Positions 33,790 through 43,181 of a DNA stretch of 64,000 nucleotides are shown one piece after another. How positions within the stretch are numbered: the first letter of the stretch is position 1; each line of letters opens with the position of its first letter. The translations under genes and the position numbers were made by a program. Source of the DNA: Lachnospiraceae bacterium. GTDB taxonomy: Bacteria > Bacillota > Clostridia > Lachnospirales > Lachnospiraceae. The notes beneath the pieces are model-generated. The model made no database searches, was not told the origin of the DNA, and saw only the letters and a list, made by a program, of their open reading frames with translations. The stretch spans positions 62,001 to 126,000 of the forward strand of contig JAILIS010000025.1 of NCBI GenBank assembly GCA_024695145.1, written 5' to 3'.

Positions 33790-34107
33790 TCATTCGTCCT
33801 TCAGCAGTTCGAATTCTTCGTCATCGAGATACTCGTCAAAAGCATCCGCGACTGCTTCATATTCGTCGTCATCATCAATGTAAATGAGCTCCGGCTCGAC
33901 GTTCGGATCGTTTTCGTCCTCTTTGTAGCCGTAGAACCAGACTTCTCCTTCAGTGCACTGGCCTTCGTCATCAAGAGGGAGAAGGACTATATAATCCTTC
34001 TGTCTGACGGTCAGTATCGTAACTATGGCACAGCTGACTTTGGTCCCGTCTTCAAGTTCTATCTCAACGGTCATATTGATATCATCGTTCTCATCTATAC
34101 GTTCCAT
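33790..34107 (-). CDS. DUF1292 acidic protein (YrzB-like)
   Basis: A 105-residue strongly acidic protein. The DUF1292 core reads TVEIELEDGTKVSCAIVTIL then DYIVLLPLDDEGQ and VWFYGYKE, followed by an Asp/Glu-rich tail. Members are widespread in Firmicutes; no function is established. A good AAGGAG site lies seven bases before the ATG. It is convergent with the helicase gene and has its own divergent promoter facing that of the GH13-like gene. Confidence 0.88.
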   Translation of the reverse strand: MERIDENDDINMTVEIELEDGTKVSCAIVTILTVRQKDYIVLLPLDDEGQCTEGEVWFYGYKEDENDPNVEPELIYIDDDDEYEAVADAFDEYLDDEEFELLKDE

Positions 34108-34168
34108 GATACACTCCTTGGTGATTTATACGATTATACGGTCATCATACCGCAGCATGACAACGTTT

Positions 34169-34197
34169 ACTATAACACCGCGCTTTTGTATAATCAA
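34169..34197 (-). promoter_or_regulatory. Probable promoter of the DUF1292 gene
   Basis: On the minus strand, TTGATT (34197-34192) and TATAGT (34174-34169) are separated by 17 bases, about 60 bases upstream of the ATG. Confidence 0.55.
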
Positions 34198-34217
34198 TGA
34201 TTTATTGAGGCTTTTTC

Positions 34218-34245
34218 TTGAAAATATGCCGATTTGTATTATAAT
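34218..34245 (+). promoter_or_regulatory. Probable promoter of the GH13-like gene
   Basis: TTGAAA (34218-34223) and TATAAT (34240-34245) are separated by 16 bases. The start would be near 34252, leaving a leader of about 24 bases with no recognisable ribosome-binding site before ATG 34276. Confidence 0.6.
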
Positions 34246-34275
34246 TACATATAGTTTGCTTTTTTTACGACGACC

Positions 34276-36213
34276 ATGACTTTAAAAAACGATCAAGATC
34301 ACGTACAAGTACATAAGACGGGAAGCGGTTATCCTATGGGAGCTGTCAGGGTTCCCGGCGGAGTTCAGTTTACCGCAGCTCTTTCCTTCAGAAATACCCT
34401 TAAGCTGTTCATCCATAGCAAAGATAATGAGATCATAGATCATGTCAGCATGAGTGAGTATCGCGTGGCTCCGGGCCTTTATTCGTGTGTGATCGAAGGT
34501 GAGTGGAACAGTGAATATTCATACAGCTATGAAGTTGACGGTAAGAGCTGTCCGGATCCTTTTATGAGTGCATCGACCGCCCGCCGCGCTTTCGGTGACG
34601 GTGAAGCGGAAACCGACCGTGCAAAACTGCCGGATACCGGATTTGACTGGGAAGGTGACAGGGCTCTGGAGATCCCGTTTAATAATGTGATCGCCTATCA
34701 GCTTCATGTCAGGGGATTTACCGCTCATTCAAGTTCACATGTCCGTAACAGGGGCAGATTTTTGGGGATAGTCGAAAAACTCGATCATCTTCAAAAGCTC
34801 GGCGTCAATCAGATAGTCCTGATGCCCTGCTATGAGTTCGATGAGGTGATGCGCCCGGGTGATAACCAGTCGATGGAAAATATCGATTACAGGATGGAGA
34901 CCGGCGATGGGGCACCGCTCAAGATCAATTTCTGGGGATTTACATCCGGACGGTATTATATGCCCAAAGCCGCATACTCTTCAAAAGACCCGGTGAATGA
35001 ATTCAAGAGCATGGTAAAAGAATGCCACCGTGCCGGGATCGAAGTGATCATGAGGTTCTATTTTCCCGACCATTTAAATAAAGCTTTCATTCCGGACATT
35101 CTGAGATTCTGGGCAAGGGAATATCATGTGGACGGATTTTTCCTCATGGGTTCGGACATCCCCATGGAGATCATAGCCGCCGATGTATTCCTGCGTGATA
35201 GGAAGATATACAACACTTTCTTTAACAAGGATGCCATCACCTGTAAAAAATACGGTTATAACCGGAACATGGCTTTTGTCAATTCGGATTTTATGAACTG
35301 CTGCCGCAAGTTCTTAAAGAGTGACGAAAATCAGCTGTCCGAGTTCTGTTTCCGTCAGAGACTTAATCCTCCGGACGTACATGTTGTAAACTATATCACC
35401 GACTATTACGGTTTCACCCTCAATGATCTCGTGACATATGATTACAAGCATAACGAGTCAAACAGGGAAGACAACAGCGACGGAGAGAATTTCAACTACA
35501 GCTGGAACTGTGGGGCAGAGGGTCCTTCCAGAAAGAGATCCGTTTTATCCCTTAGGATGAAACAGATGAAAAATGCGCTCACTTTTCTGCTGCTCGCACA
35601 GGGCACTCCGATGCTGACGGCCGGAGATGAATTCATGAACACCCAGAACGGCAATAACAATCCGTACTGCCAGGACAATGAGATCGGCTGGGTAGTGTGG
35701 AAGGACAGTAAACAGGCTGCTCAGATATATGAATTCACAGAAATGCTTATCAAACTACGCCGGGAGCATCCGATACTGCATCCGGAGCGGGAGTTTCGGA
35801 TAATGGATTACGCATCATGCGGATTTCCGGATCTTTCCTACCACGGTGATATGGCCTGGTCTCCGAGATATGACAATCATCTTCGGCATATAGGCATAAT
35901 GATATGCGGCAAATATGCAAGACTGACGAAGATCAAAGAGGATGATTTTTTCTATATTGCATATAATATGCACTGGGAAGATCATACATTTGCGCTTCCC
36001 AAACTCCCGAAGGGACTTGTTTGGACCGTAAAGTATTTAACGTGCGATGACAGCGCGGGCAGGATAGTACATAAAACGATAGGCGAGAGAGGAGATACGG
36101 TGACGGTCCCCGACAGGACGGTTGCGGTATTTATCTCAACAGAGGATAAAGCGGCACAGACGGCCGCGGTCGATACAAAAAAGAAGGGAAACACTAAAGA
36201 TGCTGGGAGATAA
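34276..36213 (+). CDS. Glycogen-debranching-like GH13 protein lacking all catalytic residues
   Basis: A 645-residue protein with an N-terminal CBM48-like domain (about 20-100) and a GH13 barrel of the isoamylase/GlgX type. VIAYQLHVRGFT, LGVNQIVLMPCYEFDEV, GFTLNDLVTYD and FLLLAQGTPMLTAGDEF place it there. All four conserved active-site regions are altered. Region II VDGFFLMG has Phe289 and Met291 where Arg and the nucleophilic Asp belong. Region III has Thr314 for the acid/base Glu. Region IV YITDYYGF has Tyr377-Tyr378 for His-Asp. Region I has lost Asp, Asn and His. It is therefore probably not a hydrolase; glycogen binding is a guess. trpS overlaps its last 14 bases. Confidence 0.85.
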   Translation: MTLKNDQDHVQVHKTGSGYPMGAVRVPGGVQFTAALSFRNTLKLFIHSKDNEIIDHVSMSEYRVAPGLYSCVIEGEWNSEYSYSYEVDGKSCPDPFMSASTARRAFGDGEAETDRAKLPDTGFDWEGDRALEIPFNNVIAYQLHVRGFTAHSSSHVRNRGRFLGIVEKLDHLQKLGVNQIVLMPCYEFDEVMRPGDNQSMENIDYRMETGDGAPLKINFWGFTSGRYYMPKAAYSSKDPVNEFKSMVKECHRAGIEVIMRFYFPDHLNKAFIPDILRFWAREYHVDGFFLMGSDIPMEIIAADVFLRDRKIYNTFFNKDAITCKKYGYNRNMAFVNSDFMNCCRKFLKSDENQLSEFCFRQRLNPPDVHVVNYITDYYGFTLNDLVTYDYKHNESNREDNSDGENFNYSWNCGAEGPSRKRSVLSLRMKQMKNALTFLLLAQGTPMLTAGDEFMNTQNGNNNPYCQDNEIGWVVWKDSKQAAQIYEFTEMLIKLRREHPILHPEREFRIMDYASCGFPDLSYHGDMAWSPRYDNHLRHIGIMICGKYARLTKIKEDDFFYIAYNMHWEDHTFALPKLPKGLVWTVKYLTCDDSAGRIVHKTIGERGDTVTVPDRTVAVFISTEDKAAQTAAVDTKKKGNTKDAGR

Positions 36214-37207
36214 AAAAGTATTGTTTTCGGGAATGCAGGCCACAGGGAATCTGACCCTCGGCAACTACCTCGGAGCACTGAAGAACTGGGTGACCTTATC
36301 GGATGAATATGAATGCTTTTATTCCGTTGTTGATATGCATTCCATCACGGTCAGACAGGACCCCGCGGAACTGCGCAACCGTGCCAGAAGGCTTCTGATG
36401 CTGTACATAGCGGCAGGGCTTGATCCCGAGAAGAACTGCATCTATTTCCAGTCTCACGTGTCGGGACACGCGGAACTTGCCTGGATACTTAACTGTTATA
36501 CATATATGGGAGAACTGTCCCGTATGACCCAGTTCAAGGACAAGTCGGCAAAGCATGCCGATAACATAAACGCGGGACTCTTTACTTATCCTGTACTTAT
36601 GGCGGCGGATATACTGCTTTATCAGGCTGATGTTGTTCCGGTTGGTATCGACCAGATGCAGCATCTTGAACTGACAAGGGATATAGCACAGCGTTTCAAT
36701 TCGATATACGGTGATGTGTTCACCGTTCCCGAGCCTTATATCGGAAAAGTCGGCGCAAAGATCATGAGTCTTCAGGACCCGTCAAAGAAAATGAGCAAAT
36801 CGGATGAAAATCCCAACGCGAGCATTTATCTTATGGACGATCCCGATACGATAATGCGTAAGTTCAAACGTGCGGTGACCGATTCCGAAGGTGCCGTCAG
36901 ATATGATGAAGAACGCCAGCCGGGTATATGCAATCTTATCGATATATACTGCGCATGTACCGGACACACGGCTGATGAGACCGTTGCCGAATTTGAAGGA
37001 AAGGGTTACGGGGATTTCAAGACTGCCGTCGGAGAGAGTGTTGTAAGCGTACTTCGCCCGCTTCACAGCAAGATGGAAGACCTGGCAAAAAACAAGGACT
37101 ATATTGACAGGGTCATAAAAGACAATGCCGAAAAGGCACAGTACGCCGCCGGCAAAACACTTCGTAAAGTTCAGAAGAAAGTGGGCTTTCCCGAAAAGAT
37201 AAGATGA
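36200..37207 (+). CDS. trpS: Tryptophanyl-tRNA synthetase
   Basis: A 335-residue class I synthetase that charges tRNA(Trp). The HIGH-like motif is GNLTLGNYLG (residues 16-25) and the KMSKS motif is SKKMSKSDENPNA near residue 195. GIDQMQHLELTRDIA contacts tryptophan and the adenylate. ATG 36200 aligns with family starts; the frame is open further upstream, but only inside the preceding gene. It overlaps the GH13-like gene by 14 bases and meets the convergent potD gene with only four bases between stops. No T-box is present because the start lies inside another gene. Confidence 0.96.
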   Translation: MLGDKKVLFSGMQATGNLTLGNYLGALKNWVTLSDEYECFYSVVDMHSITVRQDPAELRNRARRLLMLYIAAGLDPEKNCIYFQSHVSGHAELAWILNCYTYMGELSRMTQFKDKSAKHADNINAGLFTYPVLMAADILLYQADVVPVGIDQMQHLELTRDIAQRFNSIYGDVFTVPEPYIGKVGAKIMSLQDPSKKMSKSDENPNASIYLMDDPDTIMRKFKRAVTDSEGAVRYDEERQPGICNLIDIYCACTGHTADETVAEFEGKGYGDFKTAVGESVVSVLRPLHSKMEDLAKNKDYIDRVIKDNAEKAQYAAGKTLRKVQKKVGFPEKIR

Positions 37208-37211
37208 CAGA

Positions 37212-38270
37212 TCATTCGGATTTCAGTTCTTTCCAGAGCGTGTTGTACAGCTCCAGGGTTTCGTTATCGAGAGTCTGATAGACTTCGCAGTGATCTATTG
37301 ATTCTTCCGTGGGCACGACCGCCACATTGCTTTTTATTTCTTCATCCATATTATCGACAACGGTTTTGTTGGGAGTGGAATAGTATATATATTCAAAATT
37401 GGCCTCGGCCACATCTTCTCTGCACAGAAAATCAAGGAACTTCTGTGCATTTTCCATATTCTTACAGTTTTTTGTGACTACCCAGGAGTCTATCCACAGA
37501 TTACTTCCTTCCTTGGGGATCGCGTATTGAAGATCGGGATTGTACTGGTTTCCGAGATATGCCTCTCCCGAGTATACGACAGCCATGACCGCGTTTTCGG
37601 CAACCACTTCATCTCTTGCCTCATCAACAAGATAGCTTTCCACATCTTTTTTCTGGGCTTTGAGAAGCTCGGCTGCTTCCTCGATCTGGTTTTTGTCCGT
37701 GGTGTTGAGCGAGTATCCGAGGTATTTGAGGGCTACCATAAAGGAGTCGCGCATGCTGTCCTGCATTATGATCTGTCCGCTGTACTGTCCGTCAAAAAGG
37801 ACATTCCAGCTGTCAACGGGCGCAGAGACTTTTTTGGTGTTGTACAGTATTCCGACCGTACCCCAGAAATAGGGAAGAGAGTATTTGTTGCCCGGATCGA
37901 AACTCTCAGATTCCGCCATGAACTTGGGATCTATGTTCCCAAAGTTTTCCATAGATGAAAAATCAACACTCTGACACTGTCCTTCATCGATCAGCCTGTT
38001 GACCATATAATCTGATGTACATAAAAGATCATAGGAAATAGCCCCTGAAGTGTATTTCGTATACATCTCCTCGGGAGTAGTCGCCTCCTCATACTTTATC
38101 TCGATCCCTGTCTCCTTTGTAAATTTCGAGAGCATCTGGGGATCCAGGTATTCACTGTAGTTGAACACCGTGAGCACATTGTCGCCATTTGATCGCTGGG
38201 ATGAACATCCCGTAAATGTGCAGCAGATGATGCATAATATGAGTGCCGTTGCCATGATCTTATTTTTCAT
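37212..38270 (-). CDS. potD: Spermidine/putrescine-binding lipoprotein PotD
   Basis: A 352-residue type II extracellular binding protein of the polyamine importer. The signal peptide ends in a lipidation cysteine in TFTGCSSQ near residue 22. VFNYSEYLDPQMLSKFTKET matches the PotD amino region, and YKTLGYSLNTTD-like and DSWVVTKNCKNMENAQKFLD segments are typical. It overlaps potC by 11 bases at the end of a potABCD operon. Specificity between spermidine and putrescine cannot be read directly. Confidence 0.93.
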   Translation of the reverse strand: MKNKIMATALILCIICCTFTGCSSQRSNGDNVLTVFNYSEYLDPQMLSKFTKETGIEIKYEEATTPEEMYTKYTSGAISYDLLCTSDYMVNRLIDEGQCQSVDFSSMENFGNIDPKFMAESESFDPGNKYSLPYFWGTVGILYNTKKVSAPVDSWNVLFDGQYSGQIIMQDSMRDSFMVALKYLGYSLNTTDKNQIEEAAELLKAQKKDVESYLVDEARDEVVAENAVMAVVYSGEAYLGNQYNPDLQYAIPKEGSNLWIDSWVVTKNCKNMENAQKFLDFLCREDVAEANFEYIYYSTPNKTVVDNMDEEIKSNVAVVPTEESIDHCEVYQTLDNETLELYNTLWKELKSE

Positions 38271-39039
38271 AACCGTTGTTCTCCTTAGCAGAATGATTGG
38301 CGATGATGAGTATTATCAGCACCATCAGAAACAGTATTGAAGACAGTGCATACATTTCGGGTTTGATCCCTTTACGTATCTCTCCGTATATAAGAGTCGA
38401 CAGAGTATTCACTCCGGGACCTTTTGTGAAGTATGTTATCACAAAATCATCCATTGACATAGTAGCCGATAAAAAAAATCCTGCCAGTATCCCGGGCATC
38501 AGATCCGGAAGGACCACTTTTACAAAAGCGTAAAGGTTTCCCGCCCCCAGATCACGTGCCGCCTCGAACTGACGTATGTCAGTGGTTTCGAGCTTTGGCA
38601 GGATGCTGAGTATTACATAAGGTATGTTAAACGTTATATGTGACAGCAGTACACTTGAAAAGCCCAGAGGCATGAATCTGACCATCCAGAGCATCAGGGC
38701 GATACCGGTCACGATATCGGCATTAAGCAGCGGAATGTCAGTGAAGAACATAAATGTCTTATAGTCTTTTTTTCTCATCGCATACATTCCGATGGCTGCA
38801 AACAGGCCGATGATGCTGGCGATCAGCGCAGATGCCGCAGCAAGCCCAATTGTGGTACCGAATGCGTTCATGATCGCGTCATTTTCAAAAAGAGAGCGGT
38901 ACCAGTTGAGCGTAAAGCCGTTCCATACGACACGCGACCTTGAATTGTTGAAACTTAGCAAGATCAGCACCATGATCGGAGCGTACAGCAGTACAAGAAC
39001 AAGTCCGATATATATCCTTCCGAGAACTTTTCCGATCAT
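38260..39039 (-). CDS. potC: Spermidine/putrescine ABC permease PotC
   Basis: A 259-residue membrane permease with six predicted spans. The cytoplasmic EAA loop reads EAARDLGAGNLYAFVKVVLP and contacts the PotA ATPase. LSATMSMDDFVITYFTKGPG is a PotC signature. Its start overlaps the potB stop by four bases (ATGA) and its end overlaps potD by eleven, so the four genes are translated as a tight unit. Confidence 0.94.
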   Translation of the reverse strand: MIGKVLGRIYIGLVLVLLYAPIMVLILLSFNNSRSRVVWNGFTLNWYRSLFENDAIMNAFGTTIGLAAASALIASIIGLFAAIGMYAMRKKDYKTFMFFTDIPLLNADIVTGIALMLWMVRFMPLGFSSVLLSHITFNIPYVILSILPKLETTDIRQFEAARDLGAGNLYAFVKVVLPDLMPGILAGFFLSATMSMDDFVITYFTKGPGVNTLSTLIYGEIRKGIKPEMYALSSILFLMVLIILIIANHSAKENNGYEK

Positions 39040-39857
39040 ATCACGTACCCCCTGTCAGCACCGGAATCCCTGCCAAACAGCAGTGTGGATACGAGAACGA
39101 AGATCATCAGGGCAACGGACAGACCCGATCCGAGATTCCAGTTCATCGTGACCGAAAATTCCTGCTCGATGATGTTGCCGAGCAGCAGGATCTTTCCGCC
39201 GCCGAGTATGTTGGCAATGACGAACTCTGTCATTGAAGGTACGAATACCATGGTGATACCGCTGCCTATACCGGAAAGCGAGAGGGGGAGCAGTATCCTG
39301 GTCAGAACAGTGTATCTGTTGGCACCCAGATCCTTGGATGCTTCCACGATATCATCCGGGATCGCGAGGACACAGTTGAGCACGGGCAGGAGCATGTACG
39401 GAAGATAGTCATAGACTGTTCCGAGAATGATCGCAAACGTAGTGTTGATTATCTCGATCTGTCCAAGGCCGAGGATCGAGAGCAGATGATTGATGATCCC
39501 GTTTTTGGACAGAAGCATCTGTATGGCCAGTATCCGGAGGATAAAGTTCATCCACATGGGCAGGATCATGACAAAGATCATCGCTTTGCGGTTCTTTATC
39601 CTGAAGGAACGGATTATCAGGGCGGCGGGATATGAGATCAGTATGCATATCAGTGAACTTATAAAGGCAACCTCAAGCGAAGTGATAAGCGCCTTGCGGT
39701 GTACACTGTCGAATATCGCGGTAAGGTTATCGGCAGTAAGTCTGTCATCGGGAGTTACAAGTGCTTTTGATACGACAAACACGAGAGGTATCAGCGTGAA
39801 GCCTATGATCCAGATCAGATATGGGATTGAAAGTATCTGTATCTTTTTACGGTTCAT
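39036..39857 (-). CDS. potB: Spermidine/putrescine ABC permease PotB
   Basis: A 273-residue membrane permease with six spans. The EAA loop is [20 protein letters not shown], and [19 protein letters not shown] is typical of PotB. I place the start at the ATG whose first base is 39857, overlapping the potA end by eleven bases and giving a normal amino end ([15 protein letters not shown]). A longer frame extends 14 codons into potA and looks artefactual. Confidence 0.93.
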   Translation of the reverse strand: MNRKKIQILSIPYLIWIIGFTLIPLVFVVSKALVTPDDRLTADNLTAIFDSVHRKALITSLEVAFISSLICILISYPAALIIRSFRIKNRKAMIFVMILPMWMNFILRILAIQMLLSKNGIINHLLSILGLGQIEIINTTFAIILGTVYDYLPYMLLPVLNCVLAIPDDIVEASKDLGANRYTVLTRILLPLSLSGIGSGITMVFVPSMTEFVIANILGGGKILLLGNIIEQEFSVTMNWNLGSGLSVALMIFVLVSTLLFGRDSGADRGYVI

Positions 39858-40947
39858 GTGCGGCCCCTGTCTGTGCGTTCGCATCAAGGATCTCTTCATC
39901 TTCAGACTGCGGTTTGTGCATTATCTGAAAATTGTCGGGAATAACGCGTATACCAACAAAACTGCCGACCGGGAAATTTAAAGTTGTCTGAACCATAAAA
40001 TTTATACCGATCGCGCTTGCGACCTGTATCTCATAATGAACACCTTTAAATATTATGGAAGTGACGGTTCCGGTCGTCTGGCCGTTCTCGGGGGGACCCA
40101 GCTCGACATCTTCGGGTCTTATAACGACGTCAACAGGCTCGTTGGGAGCAAACCCCTCATCAACACATTCAAAATCCTGTCCGCCTATACGGACAAGCCT
40201 GTCGGAAAGCATTATCCCGTCTATGATATTGCTTTCACCGATAAAATCGGCCACAAATGCATTTGTCGGCTCGTTGTATATGTCTTCGGGAGTACCTATC
40301 TGCTGGATGTATCCCTGATTCATGACGACTATCGTATCCGACATGGTCAGGGCCTCTTCCTGATCATGTGTTACATATATAAAGGTAATACCCAGTTCGT
40401 TCTTGAGACGTATCAGTTCATACTGCATCTCCTGGCGGAGTTTCAGGTCCAAAGCCCCGAGCGGCTCGTCGAGGAGCAGTACCTTGGGCTCGTTGACTAT
40501 CGCACGCGCTATCGCGATCCGCTGCTGCTGACCGCCTGACAGTGAATCGGGCATACGGTTCTCAAATCCCGGAAGATTCACAAGATCAAGAGCGTACTCA
40601 ATTTTCTTTTGTATCTCCTCGTTGCTTTTCTTCTTGACACGAAGACCGAAAGCTATGTTCTGGGCAACAGTCATGTGAGAGAACAGGGAATACTTCTGAA
40701 ATACCGTATTTACCTGCCTTTTGTTCGGAGGCATCTTCGTGATGTCTTCCCCGTCAAAGAATACGCTTCCCTCATCCGGTGTCTCAAATCCGCCGATTAT
40801 CCTGAGTAAAGTGGTCTTGCCGCATCCGGACGGTCCCAGCAGTGTGACAAATTCATTTTCCCTGATATACAGATCCAGTTCGTCAATTACAAGATCGTTT
40901 CCGAATGATTTGGATATCTTTTTAAGTTCAATAAGTTTTTTACTCAA
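39847..40947 (-). CDS. potA: Spermidine/putrescine ABC transporter ATPase PotA
   Basis: A 366-residue ATPase that powers polyamine import. Walker A is [11 protein letters not shown], the signature is [14 protein letters not shown], Walker B is [12 protein letters not shown], and a switch histidine sits in [10 protein letters not shown]-terminal TOBE regulatory domain spans about 285-350. First gene of the minus-strand potABCD operon. The upstream 192-base region has a TATAAT on this strand (40993-40988) with a poor -35. Confidence 0.96.
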   Translation of the reverse strand: MSKKLIELKKISKSFGNDLVIDELDLYIRENEFVTLLGPSGCGKTTLLRIIGGFETPDEGSVFFDGEDITKMPPNKRQVNTVFQKYSLFSHMTVAQNIAFGLRVKKKSNEEIQKKIEYALDLVNLPGFENRMPDSLSGGQQQRIAIARAIVNEPKVLLLDEPLGALDLKLRQEMQYELIRLKNELGITFIYVTHDQEEALTMSDTIVVMNQGYIQQIGTPEDIYNEPTNAFVADFIGESNIIDGIMLSDRLVRIGGQDFECVDEGFAPNEPVDVVIRPEDVELGPPENGQTTGTVTSIIFKGVHYEIQVASAIGINFMVQTTLNFPVGSFVGIRVIPDNFQIMHKPQSEDEEILDANAQTGAAHEP

Positions 40948-41078
40948 TTCCCGCCTCTGATACTATTGAAAAAATACGATCCAGCAAATTATACAGTAAA
41001 GTTTTCCAATATAAAAGGATTTTCTTTAACAGATAGGTATTAGTGGGGGTTTGACATCATGACAACAAAATGTTGAGG

Positions 41079-41107
41079 TTGACATTTAAAGTCTTCGGAT
41101 AGAAAAT
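41079..41107 (+). promoter_or_regulatory. Possible promoter of the lactonase-vanY-tgt operon
   Basis: TTGACA at 41079-41084 is followed after 17 bases by GAAAAT (41102-41107). A second TTGACA at 41051-41056 has no partner. These lie in the 192-base gap between the divergent potA gene and the lactonase gene, in which I see no coding sequence or RNA structure. Confidence 0.4.
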
Positions 41108-41139
41108 AGATGGGTAGCTGAAAATACCGGGAAACAAAA

Positions 41140-42213
41140 ATGGCTGAAAATGCTAAAGGCACCAAAGAAAACAAATACGTGGCATATGTCTCGACCTATA
41201 CCAGAGGCAAAGAGATAGGTATACACGTTTATGATGTTGATGTCGAAGGCGGACGTTTTACCGAGAAGGATGAGGTCAGGATCACCAACAGTTCATATCT
41301 GACCATATCCCATAACGGGAAGTATATGTACGCCATAACCGACTTCGGTGTGGAAAGCTATAAGATAAAGAGGGACGGCCGCCTTGAAAATATCGGTACC
41401 GCTTCGATAAACGGCATGAGAGGCTGTTATCTCTCCACGGATTACGAGGACAGATATCTGTTTGTTGCCGGGTATCATGATGCAAAGGTTACGGTGCTTA
41501 AGATCAATGATGACGGTACAGTCGGACAGATCACTGACGAGATATTCTCGGCCGGTCTCGGCAGCATCATAGAGCGTTCTTTTCTTCCTCATGTCACATG
41601 TACAAAGATGACAAGGGATAACAAATTCCTGTGTGTATGTGATATAGGGATGGATCAGGTAAAGATATTTGATTTTGATCCCGTTGCGGGAAAGCTCAAG
41701 TTCAAGGATATGATCCGCTGCGATCAGGACAGTGGTCCGAGATACATCAAGTTTCACAAAAACGGCAAATTTGCCTATATATCACATGAAGATGCGAACA
41801 AGATCGATGTTTATTCTTATATGAATGTTAACGGCAATCCCGAATTCGAGAAGATCGGATCGGTATCGACCATTAATGATGATTACCGTACTTCGGGAAG
41901 TATCTCATGTGCCATGAAGTTTTCTTTCGATCATAAACTTCTCATGTGTTCCGTTGCAGGCAGCAACAGCGTGGCCATATTTAAGGTTGACGAAAAGACC
42001 GGGCTTTTGGATAAGAGACTGAGTCTTCCCGTATCGGGAGATTATCCGAAGGATGTTGCTTTTTTCCCGGATTCCAAGCATATCGTGAGCCTTAACCACG
42101 AATCGAACACGATGAGTTTCTTTACTCTTAACCTTAAAGACAATATAATCGTTATGAACGGACCTTTCATAAGTGTCCCGAGCGGCAACTGCATCATCAC
42201 CAAAAAATTATGA
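41140..42213 (+). CDS. Lactonase-family seven-bladed beta-propeller protein
   Basis: A 357-residue protein of the Lactonase family (PF10282 type). It opens with YVAYVSTYTRGKEIGIHVYD and has repeated blade motifs such as LTISHNGKYMYAI, YIKFHKNGKFAYISHE and DVAFFPDSKHIVSLNHESNT. Family members include 6-phosphogluconolactonase (Pgl), but many are of unknown activity, so I leave the symbol empty. No signal peptide is seen, so it is cytoplasmic. Its stop overlaps the next start (ATGA). Confidence 0.85.
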   Translation: MAENAKGTKENKYVAYVSTYTRGKEIGIHVYDVDVEGGRFTEKDEVRITNSSYLTISHNGKYMYAITDFGVESYKIKRDGRLENIGTASINGMRGCYLSTDYEDRYLFVAGYHDAKVTVLKINDDGTVGQITDEIFSAGLGSIIERSFLPHVTCTKMTRDNKFLCVCDIGMDQVKIFDFDPVAGKLKFKDMIRCDQDSGPRYIKFHKNGKFAYISHEDANKIDVYSYMNVNGNPEFEKIGSVSTINDDYRTSGSISCAMKFSFDHKLLMCSVAGSNSVAIFKVDEKTGLLDKRLSLPVSGDYPKDVAFFPDSKHIVSLNHESNTMSFFTLNLKDNIIVMNGPFISVPSGNCIITKKL

Positions 42214-43181
42214 AGAGTTTAGGCAATTGTATTGACAGGATCATAACCGGATTATACATAGCTTCCCTTATAGGAGGCGTTTTGGTGTGTGTTCCGAAAA
42301 AGGGGCCCGAGATCCCGGTCGAGAACATGATGGCTGCAGGGAAGAGGTTTGTAGCTTCCGTTGATTCCGATCTTGATTACATGACTGCTGACGATTTTCT
42401 CTCTCAGGGAGAAAAAGCAGCTGACAGAGAGGGTATAGCCCGGTATCTTGACAATCTGAAGAAAAACGGACTGTCAAATGAGCGGGGTGGTTCGCTTGAC
42501 AGTGAAGAAGCCGTCTACACCGATGCGGCTGAAGGATCCGAAGATTCGACAGATAAATATACAGATGACGTAGCCGATACGGCTGATACAAAGGAAAACG
42601 AGATCGTCATAGATAAAGACGACTGGCGCCTGATGCTTGTGAACAAACAGAATCCCGTACCTTCAGGATTCGACGTAAAGCTTTCCAATATCAACGGGTC
42701 TCTTTATGCCGATGAGAGGATAATCGATGATATCTACAATATGATGGATGCCGCATCCGCTGACGGTGTTGATCTTATGATATGCTCTGCCTACAGGTCG
42801 TTTGACCGCCAGAGGACACTTTTTAACAACAAGATCAACAAGCTCATGGGTGAAGGTATGACATATCTTGAAGCATATAAAAAGGGTTCGATGAACGTTA
42901 CCGTTCCCGGTACGAGCGAGCATCATATCGGTCTTGCACTTGATATCCTTACGGGCAGTTACACGACCATGGATGACGGATTCGGTGAGACGCAGGCAGG
43001 TAAATGGCTGGAGGAGAACGCTCCCGATTACGGATTTATACTCAGATATCCGAGAGGCAAGGAAGATATTACCGGAATAGTATATGAACCGTGGCATTTC
43101 AGATATGTGGGACCCGCATATGCAAGGGATATCACTTCCCGGGGAGTATGCCTTGAAGAGTATCTGAAGGGCGGATTCTGA
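42210..43181 (+). CDS. Membrane-anchored VanY-type D,D-carboxypeptidase
   Basis: A 323-residue protein with an amino-terminal membrane anchor (about residues 10-28), an acidic linker to ~120, and a VanY-type zinc peptidase domain to the end. The metal-binding motif is SEHHIGLALDI, the second is EPWHFRYVG, and CSAYRSFDRQ is also typical. It should trim terminal D-Ala from peptidoglycan stem peptides outside the cell. It is translationally coupled to the lactonase gene and to tgt (TGATG), an unexpected grouping of unrelated functions. All active-site residues that I can see are present. It need not confer antibiotic resistance. Confidence 0.9.
   Translation: MKSLGNCIDRIITGLYIASLIGGVLVCVPKKGPEIPVENMMAAGKRFVASVDSDLDYMTADDFLSQGEKAADREGIARYLDNLKKNGLSNERGGSLDSEEAVYTDAAEGSEDSTDKYTDDVADTADTKENEIVIDKDDWRLMLVNKQNPVPSGFDVKLSNINGSLYADERIIDDIYNMMDAASADGVDLMICSAYRSFDRQRTLFNNKINKLMGEGMTYLEAYKKGSMNVTVPGTSEHHIGLALDILTGSYTTMDDGFGETQAGKWLEENAPDYGFILRYPRGKEDITGIVYEPWHFRYVGPAYARDITSRGVCLEEYLKGGF

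Noticed and set aside
40948..41139. Possible small gene or riboswitch in the largest intergenic gap
   Set aside because: It is AT-rich, has no ribosome-binding site followed by a usable frame and no clear stem pattern; only promoter-like hexamers are seen.
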